NCBI RefSeq assembly: GCF_001403735.1
Contig: NZ_CXPG01000014.1
Coordinates: 10,001 to 74,000, forward strand
DNA from: Jannaschia rubra
Lineage (GTDB): Bacteria; Pseudomonadota; Alphaproteobacteria; Rhodobacterales; Rhodobacteraceae
Direction of reading: 5' to 3'
Length of the DNA stretch: 64,000 bases
In this document: piece by piece, positions 17,732-26,066 of the stretch
How the letters are laid out: each line of letters opens with the position of its first letter
Position numbering within the stretch: position 1 is the first letter of the stretch
Program-made: the position numbers and the translations under genes
The notes under the pieces: model-generated
The model's input: only the letters and a program-made list of their open reading frames with translations
Database searches by the model: none
Told to the model about the DNA's origin: nothing

Positions 17732-20670
17732 TCCGGGGCCTCCACGCCGAACCCATGGGCGTCGACTTCAGCCGCACCTTCGCGGAAGGCCTGCGCGCGC
17801 GCCTGGCCCGCACCCCGCCCGAGGCGATGGCCCGCGTCACCCTGCTGGTGAACACCTCGCGCATGGCCCGCCGGATCGAGGCGGCGCTCGCGGAAACGGG
17901 AGCCACCCTCCTGCCGCGTATCGGGCTGGTGTCGGATCTGGCCCCCCTCCTGCCGCCGGGCGATGCTCCCGTGGCCGGCATCGCGCCACTGGCGCTGCGG
18001 CTGCGGCTGACGCGGCTGGTGGCGCACCTGCTCGAAGCGCGGCCCGACCTCTCGCCCCCCTCCGCCGCCTTCGACCTTGCCGGCAGCCTCGCCACGCTCC
18101 TCGCCGAAATGCAGGAGGAGGCGATGGATGCCGAGGCCCTGTCCCGCCTCGATGTGGCGGACCTCTCGATCCACTGGCAACGGTCGCTCGACTTCCTGCG
18201 GATCGCGACCGACTGGCTGGCCGCCGACGGCACGCTGACGTCCGCGGGCGCGCAGGCGTTGGCGCTCGACCGGCTGCTGGCGCTCTGGGCCGAGGTTCCG
18301 CCGTCCGATCCGGTGATCGTCGCGGGCTCGACCGCGTCGCGCGCGCCCACGCGGCGGCTGATGCGCGCGGTGCTGGACTTGCCGCAGGGTGCGGTGATCC
18401 TGCCGGGGCTAGACGACGCCATGCCCGACGAAGCCTGGGCCGGACTCACGGCAGGCGACGGGCCGGGCCAGCAGGACCATCCGCAGTACCGCCACGCGGC
18501 GCTCCTGGCCGACCTGGGGCTGACCCGCGCGCAGGTGCCGCGATGGGGCCATGCCGCCCCTGCCGTGGCCGCCCGCAACCGCCTGATCTCGCTTGCCCTC
18601 CGGCCCGCGCCCGCGACCGATGCCTGGCTGGAGGAGGGGCCGCTTCTGAACGACGTGGCCGGGGCCTGCGCGGGCATCACGCTCCTGCGCGCCCCCTCGC
18701 CGGGGGCAGAGGCCGCGGCCATCGCCACCGGCTTGCGCGCCGCGTTGGAACAGGGCCGTCGCGCTGCGCTCATCACGCCCGACCGGGTTCTGTCGCGACA
18801 GGTCACGGCGCAACTCGATCGCTGGGGCATCCTGCCCGACGATTCCGCCGGCCGCCCGCTGCACCAGTCGACCCCCGGGCGCCTTCTGCTCCAGACCGCC
18901 GCGATGCGCGGCCGCCCGGTCGAGGCCGAGGCGCTGGCCATCGTCCTCAAGCACCCGCTGACCCACGCGGGCGGCGACCGCGCGACGCATCTGGCCCGCG
19001 CGAGGGAGGTCGAGGTAGCGCTCCTGCGCAGCAAGCCCCTGCCCTTCCCCACCCGCGCCGCCTTCGACGCCTGGCTGGACGGGCGGGATACGCCCCGCGA
19101 CGGCTGGGACGACTGGCTCGGGCAGATGCTCGACGCGATGGGCGCACAACCGGCCACGGCGCCGCTCGCCGATCATGCCGCCGGCCACCGCGCCCTGGTC
19201 GAGGCGCTGGTGCGGGGCTGCGGCTCCGACGCCGGCCCCCTTTGGTCCGACGAGGCGGGGCGCAAGGCGCGTGCCGTGCTCGATGCGCTCGCCGATGCCG
19301 CGCCCGAACGGGGCGAGCCCGTCGAGGCGCGCGATTACGACCGCATCCTCCACGCCCTCCTCTCGGCGGAGGAGGTGCGCGAGACCTACAGCCCCCACCC
19401 CGACGTGATGATCTGGGGCGCGCTGGAGGCGCGGGCCCGCAACGCCGACCTGGTGATCCTGGGCGGGTTGACCGACGACGTCTGGCCCGGCCAGCCCACG
19501 CCCGACCCCTGGCTCAACCGCGCGATGCGGACGGCCTGCGGGCTGCGCCTGCCGGAACGCTCCGTCGGGCTGTCGGCGCATGACTTCCAGCAGGCCGCCG
19601 TCGGGCCCGAAGTCTGGCTCAGCCGCGCGATGCGGACGGCGGAGGCCGACACGGTGCCGTCGCGTTGGCTCAACCGGATCGAGGGGCTGCTGGCCGGCAT
19701 CGGGCCGGAGGGCGAGGCCGCGCTGGCCGCCATGCGCGCCCGCGGCGACCGATGGCTCGCGCTGGCCGACCGGCTTCACACGCCCGATCCGGCCCGCCAC
19801 GCCGCCGCGCGCGCCCCGCGCCCCGCGCCGCGCCTGCCTGCGGGCGTCACGCTCGACCGGCTGTCTGTCACGGGGGTCGAGACACTGATCCGCGACCCCT
19901 ATGCCATCTATGCGCGCCAGATCCTGCGCCTCTCCCCCCTCGACCCGCTGCGGCAGGGGCCGGACGCGCGGATGCGCGGCACGGCGGTCCATGACGCCAT
20001 GGAACGCTTCGCCCGCGCCACTCCCGACGCGCTGCCCGAAGACGCCGCGCGCCTGCTGCACGAGGCGCTGGAGCAGGCGCTGGACGCGACCGCGCCCTGG
20101 CCGGGCCACCGCCGGCTGTGGCTGGGCCGGTTCGGCCGCGTGACCGCCGACCTGGTCGCGGCGGAGGCCGTCCGACGTGCGCGCGGCCGCCCCCTGCACG
20201 TGGAGCGCAAGGGCGAACTGCGCTTCGCCGACCCGCCCTTCACCCTGACCGCCCGCGCCGACCGCATCGACGACCGCGGCACGGCGGTGGCGATCTACGA
20301 TTACAAGACCGGCACCCTGCCGTCGCACAAGCAGCAGGAGCATTTCGCCAAGCAGCTTCTGTTCGAGGCGCTGATGGTTACCGAAGGCGCCTTCCCCGAC
20401 ATCCCCCAGCGTGAGGTGGAGGAGGTGCGGTATCTCTCCGTCGGCTCCGGTTACGCCGAAACCGGTCCCAAATCGCTGGATGCCGACGTGCTGGCCGAAA
20501 CCCGGGTCCGGCTCCTCGACCTGATCCGGCGCTACGCCACCGGCGCGCCCTTCATCGCCCGGCTCGCCCCCGACATGATGACCTGGGCCAGCTCCTACGA
20601 CCACCTGTCGCGGCACGGCGAATGGGCCGACACCGACGCCGCCGTGGCCCTGTCCGTGGGCAACCCGTGA
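17728..20670 (+). CDS. addB: AddB, nuclease subunit of the AddAB double-strand break repair complex
   Basis: AddB partners AddA in resecting double-strand breaks to Chi-like sites before RecA-mediated recombination. The 980-residue product has the alphaproteobacterial AddB form: the N-terminus reads LVNTSRMARRIE where a helicase Walker A would lie, so it is not an active helicase. The C-terminal PDDEXK nuclease domain includes MRGTAVHDAMERF, ELRFADPPFTLTARADRID and IYDYKTGTLPSHKQ (about residues 850-870). The start at 17728 overlaps murU by ATGA; the stop overlaps the addA start by one base. Confidence 0.95.
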   Translation: MIRGLHAEPMGVDFSRTFAEGLRARLARTPPEAMARVTLLVNTSRMARRIEAALAETGATLLPRIGLVSDLAPLLPPGDAPVAGIAPLALRLRLTRLVAHLLEARPDLSPPSAAFDLAGSLATLLAEMQEEAMDAEALSRLDVADLSIHWQRSLDFLRIATDWLAADGTLTSAGAQALALDRLLALWAEVPPSDPVIVAGSTASRAPTRRLMRAVLDLPQGAVILPGLDDAMPDEAWAGLTAGDGPGQQDHPQYRHAALLADLGLTRAQVPRWGHAAPAVAARNRLISLALRPAPATDAWLEEGPLLNDVAGACAGITLLRAPSPGAEAAAIATGLRAALEQGRRAALITPDRVLSRQVTAQLDRWGILPDDSAGRPLHQSTPGRLLLQTAAMRGRPVEAEALAIVLKHPLTHAGGDRATHLARAREVEVALLRSKPLPFPTRAAFDAWLDGRDTPRDGWDDWLGQMLDAMGAQPATAPLADHAAGHRALVEALVRGCGSDAGPLWSDEAGRKARAVLDALADAAPERGEPVEARDYDRILHALLSAEEVRETYSPHPDVMIWGALEARARNADLVILGGLTDDVWPGQPTPDPWLNRAMRTACGLRLPERSVGLSAHDFQQAAVGPEVWLSRAMRTAEADTVPSRWLNRIEGLLAGIGPEGEAALAAMRARGDRWLALADRLHTPDPARHAAARAPRPAPRLPAGVTLDRLSVTGVETLIRDPYAIYARQILRLSPLDPLRQGPDARMRGTAVHDAMERFARATPDALPEDAARLLHEALEQALDATAPWPGHRRLWLGRFGRVTADLVAAEAVRRARGRPLHVERKGELRFADPPFTLTARADRIDDRGTAVAIYDYKTGTLPSHKQQEHFAKQLLFEALMVTEGAFPDIPQREVEEVRYLSVGSGYAETGPKSLDADVLAETRVRLLDLIRRYATGAPFIARLAPDMMTWASSYDHLSRHGEWADTDAAVALSVGNP

Positions 20671-23600
20671 TGGACGACGACGCACCCGAGTTCCGCCCCG
20701 ACGCCGCCACGCGCGCACAGATAGATGCGGCCGATCCCGCGGGGTCCGTCTGGCTGGCCGCGAACGCAGGCTCCGGCAAGACTCGGGTGCTGACCGACCG
20801 GGTGGCCTGGCTTTTGCTGAACGGGACGGCGCCCGAGCGCATCCTCTGCCTGACCTACACCAAGGCCGCGGCAGGCGAGATGCAGAACCGCCTGTTCGCG
20901 CGGCTGGGCCGGTGGACCATGCTCTCCGACGACGCGCTGCGGGTCGAGATCACGCATCTGGGCGCGGGGCGGGGCACGATCCCGACGGACGTGCTGCGCC
21001 GCGCCCGCACCCTGTTCGCCCGCGCGATCGAGACGCCGGGCGGCCTCAAGATCCAGACGATCCACGCCTTCTGCGCCTCGCTCCTGCGGCGCTTTCCGCT
21101 GGAGGCCGGGGTCTCGCCCGCCTTTTCCGAGATGGACGAGACCGCCGCCGCGCGCCTTCATGCCGAGGTGCTGGACGCCATGGCCTCCGATCCCGAGACG
21201 CAGCCGCTGGTCGATGCCGTGGCCGCGCGCCTGACCGACGGCGAGCCGAGCAAGTTCCTTGCCGCCGTGGCGAAGGCCCGCGACGCCTATTCCTCCCCGA
21301 CCGAAACCGAGTTGCGCGCCGCCCTGGGCATCGGCCCCGAAACAACCGAGGAGATCCGGCAGGAGGCGGCGGGCGAAGCCGCGCTCGACCTGCTCGACAC
21401 CTTCATCGAAGGGGCGAGCGGCGCGACCGGCAAGACGATGCTCGACCTGACCGAGCGGTTCCGGCAGGCGCGGCTGGCCGATCCCGATACGCGCTACGAC
21501 CTGCTCGTCGCGGCCTGCCTGACGGCCAAGCTGGAACGGCGCAAGACGGGCGGCTGGCCCAAGGCGGTGAAGGACGGCGACCACGGGCCGCTGGTCGAAA
21601 CCTTCGACGCGCTCGTGGACCGGATGCTCGATGCCGTGGCCCGCGTCGCGGCGCTCGACGCGCTGGCGCAGACGCGGGCGCTCCACGCCTTCGGCCCCGC
21701 CTTCGCCGCGCGGGTCGAGACGCGGAAGGCCGCGCGCGGATGGCTCGACTTCGATGACCAGATCGCGCGGACGCGGCGGCTCCTGTCCACCTCGGACATG
21801 GCGCAATGGGTCTTGTTCAAGCTCGACGGCGGCATCGACCACATCCTCGTGGACGAGGCGCAGGACACCTCGCCCGACCAGTGGCAGGTCATCACCCGGC
21901 TGGCCGCCGAATTCGGCGCGGGTCAGGGTGCGCGGCCCGACGTGGCGCGCACGATTTTCGTGGTGGGCGACCGCAAGCAGTCGATCTACGGCTTCCAGGG
22001 CGCGGACCTGACCGCCTATGAGCGGATGCGCGACACCTTCGCCGCCATGCTTTCCCCCGGCGGGCCGAAGCTGCGCGACCACGCGCTGCGCCATTCCTTC
22101 CGCTCCTCGCCGGTGATCCTCGATCTGGTCGACGCCACCTTCGCCGACGGCGGCGGCGTCGGCGCGCCGCCCGAACATCTGGCCTTCTTCGACGACCTGC
22201 CGGGCCGCGTCGATCTCTGGCCCGTGATCGAGAAGGAGACGGAAGACCACTCCGATCGCAAGTGGCACGACCCCGTTGACCGCCCCGCGCGCAACGACGC
22301 CGACGTGCTGCTGGCCGAACGGGTGGCGGACGCGGTCGAGGCGATGCTGCGCGACCGGGTGCCGGTGAAGCGCGGTGCCGATCGCCGCGCGATCCGGCCC
22401 GGCGACATCCTGATCCTGCTGCAACGGCGCAAGGCGCTGTTTCACCACATCGTCCGGGCGTGCAAGGCGCGGGGGCTCGACCTGGCGGGGGCAGACCGGC
22501 TCAAGCTGTCGGACGACATGGCGGTCAAGGATCTGGTCGCCGCGCTGACCTGGGCCGCCACACCCGACGACGACCTGTCGCTGGCCGAGGTGCTGCGCTC
22601 GCCGCTGTGCGCGGTGGACGAGGCGGGGCTCTTCGCGCTGGCCCACGGGCGGCGCGGGCGGCTCTGGGACGTGCTGCGCGACCGGGGCGGCGATCCGGCG
22701 GGCCTTGCCATGCTGACCGACCTTCTGCGCGTGGCCGACATCCTGCGCCCCTACGAGGTGCTGCAGCGCATCCTGATCCGCCACGACGGCCGCCGCCGCC
22801 TGCTGGGGCGACTGGGCCCGGAATCGGCCGAGGCCATCGACGCCCTGCTGGCGCAGGCGCTGGCCTACGAACAGCTGGAGACGCCCAGCCTGACCGGCTT
22901 TCTCGGCTGGCTCGCTTCAGCCGATGTGGACGTGAAACGTCAGGCCGGGTCAGGCTCGATCCGGGTGATGTCGGTGCACGGCGCCAAGGGGCTCGAATCG
23001 CCCGTCGTCATCTTGCCCGAAACCATGAAGCGCCAGGAGAAGGTTCCCTCGGGCATCCAGCGCCTGCCCTGCGGCACCCCGGTCTGGATGCCCCCCGCCG
23101 CCAACCGCTCTCCCGCGCTGCACGATCTGGTCGAGGCGCGGGCACAGGCCGAGGCGGAGGAGCGCGACCGCCTGCTCTATGTCGCGATGACGCGGGCCGA
23201 AAGCTGGCTGATCGTCGGCGCGGCGGGCGACACCGGGAAGGAGCGGACTTCGAGCTGGCACAACATGGTCGCGGCCGGGATGGAAGCGCGGGGGGCCGAG
23301 CCGCACGACTACGGCTTCGGCGAGGGTCTGCGACTGCAATCCGGCGACTGGGCGCCGGTGCAGGACGCAGTCGCCGACGTTCCGGACACGGCGGACACGT
23401 CCCCCGACTGGCTGGAAACCCCCGTTCCCCCCCCCGCGCGACCCGTCCTGCGCATCGCGCCCTCGGGCCTGCCCGGCGCCAAGGCGCTGCCGGGCGAAGG
23501 CGAGGGCGACCCCGCGGCGCTGCGGCGCGGCACGGCGGTCCACCTGCTGCTGGAGCATCTGCCCCGCCTGCCCCGCGCCGACTGGACCGTGCGCGCGCGG

Positions 23601-24038
23601 GCCATCCTGTCGGCGGCCGGGCTCGGTGATGTGGGCGACCCCGCCGACCTTCTGTCGGAAGCGCGCGCGGTGCTGGAGGCACCCGACCTCGCCCACGTCT
23701 TCGCGCCCGGGACCCTGGCCGAAGTGCCCTTCGCTCTGCCCGGCACCGATACCCGCCCCCCGGTCTTCGGCACCATGGACCGCGTGATCGTGACCGACGC
23801 CGAAATCCGCATCGTGGACTTCAAGACGAACCGCATTGTCCCCCACACCCCCGCCGACACGCCCGCCGGCCTGCTCGCGCAGATGGCCGCCTACCGCGAG
23901 GCCGCGATGGCGATCTGGCCGGGCCGCCGGGTCCGCGTGTCGATCCTGTGGACCCACGCTCCCTCGCTCATGGATCTCCCCGACGATGTTGTAACGGTCG
24001 CGCGCGCTGCCATTGACCCGGAGAGGCCGCCTGCCTAG
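20670..24038 (+). CDS. addA: AddA, helicase-nuclease subunit of AddAB
   Basis: AddA is the UvrD-like 3'-5' helicase and nuclease of the AddAB recombination complex. The 1122-residue protein has Walker A ANAGSGKTRVLTDRV (residues 29-43), motif Ia-type LTYTKAAAGEMQNR, motif II ILVDEAQDTSPDQW (about 393), motif III VGDRKQSIYGFQGAD, motif V VHGAKGLESPVV and motif VI LLYVAMTRAESWL. The C-terminal RecB-type nuclease has GTAVHLLLEHL and IRIVDFKTNRIVP (about residue 1050). It begins on TGATG with the addB stop. The last codons contain a possible promoter for trxA. Confidence 0.97.
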   Translation: MDDDAPEFRPDAATRAQIDAADPAGSVWLAANAGSGKTRVLTDRVAWLLLNGTAPERILCLTYTKAAAGEMQNRLFARLGRWTMLSDDALRVEITHLGAGRGTIPTDVLRRARTLFARAIETPGGLKIQTIHAFCASLLRRFPLEAGVSPAFSEMDETAAARLHAEVLDAMASDPETQPLVDAVAARLTDGEPSKFLAAVAKARDAYSSPTETELRAALGIGPETTEEIRQEAAGEAALDLLDTFIEGASGATGKTMLDLTERFRQARLADPDTRYDLLVAACLTAKLERRKTGGWPKAVKDGDHGPLVETFDALVDRMLDAVARVAALDALAQTRALHAFGPAFAARVETRKAARGWLDFDDQIARTRRLLSTSDMAQWVLFKLDGGIDHILVDEAQDTSPDQWQVITRLAAEFGAGQGARPDVARTIFVVGDRKQSIYGFQGADLTAYERMRDTFAAMLSPGGPKLRDHALRHSFRSSPVILDLVDATFADGGGVGAPPEHLAFFDDLPGRVDLWPVIEKETEDHSDRKWHDPVDRPARNDADVLLAERVADAVEAMLRDRVPVKRGADRRAIRPGDILILLQRRKALFHHIVRACKARGLDLAGADRLKLSDDMAVKDLVAALTWAATPDDDLSLAEVLRSPLCAVDEAGLFALAHGRRGRLWDVLRDRGGDPAGLAMLTDLLRVADILRPYEVLQRILIRHDGRRRLLGRLGPESAEAIDALLAQALAYEQLETPSLTGFLGWLASADVDVKRQAGSGSIRVMSVHGAKGLESPVVILPETMKRQEKVPSGIQRLPCGTPVWMPPAANRSPALHDLVEARAQAEAEERDRLLYVAMTRAESWLIVGAAGDTGKERTSSWHNMVAAGMEARGAEPHDYGFGEGLRLQSGDWAPVQDAVADVPDTADTSPDWLETPVPPPARPVLRIAPSGLPGAKALPGEGEGDPAALRRGTAVHLLLEHLPRLPRADWTVRARAILSAAGLGDVGDPADLLSEARAVLEAPDLAHVFAPGTLAEVPFALPGTDTRPPVFGTMDRVIVTDAEIRIVDFKTNRIVPHTPADTPAGLLAQMAAYREAAMAIWPGRRVRVSILWTHAPSLMDLPDDVVTVARAAIDPERPPA

Positions 24039-24041
24039 CTG
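24013..24041 (+). promoter_or_regulatory. possible promoter of trxA
   Basis: TTGACC (24013-24018) and TAGCTG (24036-24041) are separated by exactly 17 bases, resembling a housekeeping sigma-70 promoter. It overlaps the end of addA and lies 40 bases before the trxA start. Short motif matches of this kind arise by chance, so support is modest. Confidence 0.35.
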
Positions 24042-24080
24042 TTCAGCACAGCGCCCGGCGCATCAATGCAGGAGTATCCC

Positions 24081-24401
24081 ATGGCCACCATCGCAGCCAC
24101 CGACGCCACGTTCGACGAAATCGTCAAACAGTCCGACATCCCCGTCATCGTCGATTTCTGGGCCGAATGGTGCGGCCCCTGCAAGCAGATCGGCCCGGCG
24201 CTGGAAGAACTGTCCGCCGAATACGACGGCCGCGTGAAGATCGTGAAGGTCAACGTCGACGAGAACCCGTCGAGCCCTGCTGCCATGGGCGTGCGCGGCA
24301 TCCCCGCCCTCTTCATGTTCAAGAACGGCGAAGCCGTGGACCAGAAGATCGGCGCCGCGCCCAAGGCCGCGCTGAAGGACTGGATCGAAGGCGCCGTCTG
24401 A
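24081..24401 (+). CDS. trxA: TrxA, thioredoxin
   Basis: Thioredoxin 1 is the general cytoplasmic dithiol reductant for ribonucleotide reductase, peroxiredoxins and methionine sulfoxide reductases. The 106-residue protein carries the active site WCGPCK at residues 30-35 within [11 protein letters not shown], the cis-proline loop [12 protein letters not shown], and a normal C-terminus. AGGAG precedes the ATG at 24081. It is the last gene of the addBA run and is followed at once by a strong bidirectional terminator. The gene order addA-trxA is common in this family of bacteria. Confidence 0.98.
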   Translation: MATIAATDATFDEIVKQSDIPVIVDFWAEWCGPCKQIGPALEELSAEYDGRVKIVKVNVDENPSSPAAMGVRGIPALFMFKNGEAVDQKIGAAPKAALKDWIEGAV

Positions 24402-24421
24402 TCCCTTCGCCCGATGCACCG

Positions 24422-24455
24422 AAGGCCCCCGTCGCCACCGCGACGGGGGCCTTTT
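24422..24455. terminator. bidirectional terminator between trxA and amtB
   Basis: A perfect 14-bp stem (24422-24435 with 24440-24453) closes a 4-base CACC loop. T residues follow on the plus strand and two A residues precede it for the minus strand. It sits between the convergent trxA and amtB stop codons and should stop transcription from both, though the minus-strand U run is short. Confidence 0.88.
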
Positions 24456-24459
24456 CCGT

Positions 24460-25818
24460 TCAGCCCCGCGCGAACTCGGGATAGGCCTCCATCCCGAGCT
24501 CCGCGATGTCGAGGCCGGTGACCTCGTCCTCCGGGCTCACCCTGATGCCGGTCAGCGCGGCCAGCACGGTCCAGGTCGCGAAGCTTGCGGCGAAGACGAA
24601 GCCGCCCACGGCCGCGACGCCCACGGCCTGCATCCCGAAGGACGCGTCGGCGGTATGGACGGGCACCACCAGCGTGCCCCAGACCCCCGCAAGCAGGTGG
24701 ACGGGAATGGCCCCCACCACGTCGTCGATGCCCATGCGGTCGAGCATCGGCACGGCCAGCACGACGATGCCGCCGCCCACCGCGCCGATCCACAGCGCTC
24801 CGAAGAGCGACGGGTCGAGCGGCCCCGCCGTGATCGACACCAGCCCCGCCAGCGCACCGTTCAGCACCATCGTCAGGTCCACCTTGCCGTAAAGTGCCTG
24901 CGTCAGCCCCAGCGCCGCCAGCGCGCCTGCCGCCGCCGCCATGTTGGTGTTGACGAAGATGCGGCTGATGTCGGCCGCGTCGGCAATCGTTCCGAGTGCC
25001 AGCTGCGACGCGCCGTTGAAGCCGAACCACCCCAGCCACAGGATGAAGGTGCCCAGCGTCACCAGCGCCAGGTTGCTGCCCGGCATCGCCACCACGCGCC
25101 CCTCGGCGTCGTATTTCCCCAGCCGCGGACCCAGCACGATGGCCCCGGCCAGCGCGGCGCAGCCCCCCGCGGCATGGACCAGCGTGGACCCTGCAAAGTC
25201 GCTGAATCCCGCCTGCGCCAGCCAGCCGGTGCCCCATTGCCAGGATGCGCCGATGGGATAGATCGCGCCCGTCAGGACCACGGTGAAGGCGAGGAATGGC
25301 CAGAGCCGGACCCGCTCGGCCAGCGCACCCGACACGATGGACGCCGTGGTCGCCACGAACATCAGCTGAAAGAAGAAATCCGACCCGACCGAGGCATAGG
25401 ACAGGTCGGCGATGGCCTCCGCGCCGGGCCCCACGGGCTCCAGCACGGTAGGGGCGAAGATCGCGCCGACCACGCCGGGGACGATCCATGCGTCGGGCCA
25501 GAGCCCCGTCGCGGCATCGAAGGCGCCCGGATACATCAGGCCGTAGCCGCAGATCCAGTACATCACCGCCGCCACCGAAAAGAGGGCCACGTTCTTGGTC
25601 AGCTGCATCGCCACGTTCTTGGACCGGACCAGCCCGGCCTCCAGCATGGCGAACCCGGCGGCCATCCAGAAAACGAGGAACCCGCCCACCAGAAACAGCA
25701 GCGTGTTGAAGATGAAGGCGGTATCGGCGGCGGTGGCGTATTCGATGTCGGCCGGTTGCGCGGCGGCCCAGCCGGGCGTCAGAACGACGGCGAGTGTCGT
25801 CAAGGTGCGGTATGTCAT
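24460..25818 (-). CDS. amtB: AmtB-type ammonium transporter
   Basis: An inner-membrane ammonium channel of 452 residues with a signal peptide (residues 1-20, ending PGWAAAQ) and eleven hydrophobic helices. The twin pore histidines are in STLVHAAGGCAALAG and IPVHLLAGVWGTLVVP; the ammonium-recruiting aromatic region is present near AGFAMLEAGLVRSKN. The start at 25818 excludes a non-family N-terminal extension. Unlike most proteobacterial amtB genes, no glnK (PII) gene precedes it; a penicillin-binding protein gene is divergent instead. Expression control is therefore not evident; no sigma-54 site was found upstream. Confidence 0.93.
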   Translation of the reverse strand: MTYRTLTTLAVVLTPGWAAAQPADIEYATAADTAFIFNTLLFLVGGFLVFWMAAGFAMLEAGLVRSKNVAMQLTKNVALFSVAAVMYWICGYGLMYPGAFDAATGLWPDAWIVPGVVGAIFAPTVLEPVGPGAEAIADLSYASVGSDFFFQLMFVATTASIVSGALAERVRLWPFLAFTVVLTGAIYPIGASWQWGTGWLAQAGFSDFAGSTLVHAAGGCAALAGAIVLGPRLGKYDAEGRVVAMPGSNLALVTLGTFILWLGWFGFNGASQLALGTIADAADISRIFVNTNMAAAAGALAALGLTQALYGKVDLTMVLNGALAGLVSITAGPLDPSLFGALWIGAVGGGIVVLAVPMLDRMGIDDVVGAIPVHLLAGVWGTLVVPVHTADASFGMQAVGVAAVGGFVFAASFATWTVLAALTGIRVSPEDEVTGLDIAELGMEAYPEFARG

Positions 25819-25859
25819 GGGCGTCTTCCCTCGGGGATTCAGGTCGGCCCATCCGGCCC

Positions 25860-25896
25860 CCGAAGGCGGCCGCGCGCAATGCGACGGGGCCTTCGG
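25860..25896 (-). promoter_or_regulatory. inverted repeat in the amtB leader
   Basis: CCGAAGGC (25860-25867) and its exact complement (25889-25896) flank a 21-base loop about 45 bases before the amtB start. Overlapping GGCGGCC and GGCCGCC segments could form an alternative pairing. This may be a leader hairpin or simply GC-rich noise. Confidence 0.3.
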
Positions 25897-26066
25897 CCGC
25901 CGCCCCCACGGACCGGTGCCGCATTTTCGATCACGGATCGCGCACGATGCCTGCATTTCGGGCACGACATGAATGCTGCGGACGCAAAGGAATCGCGCTA
26001 CGGGGTGCACAATCCGCGCCGACGTCGCTATGTTCGCGCAAAACCCGTCCAATGGGATGAGCAGTG

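Noticed and set aside
25819-26066. Sigma-54 promoter for amtB
   Set aside because: A GGGCACGA stretch near 25960 has the wrong spacing to any downstream GC and lies on the wrong strand for amtB.
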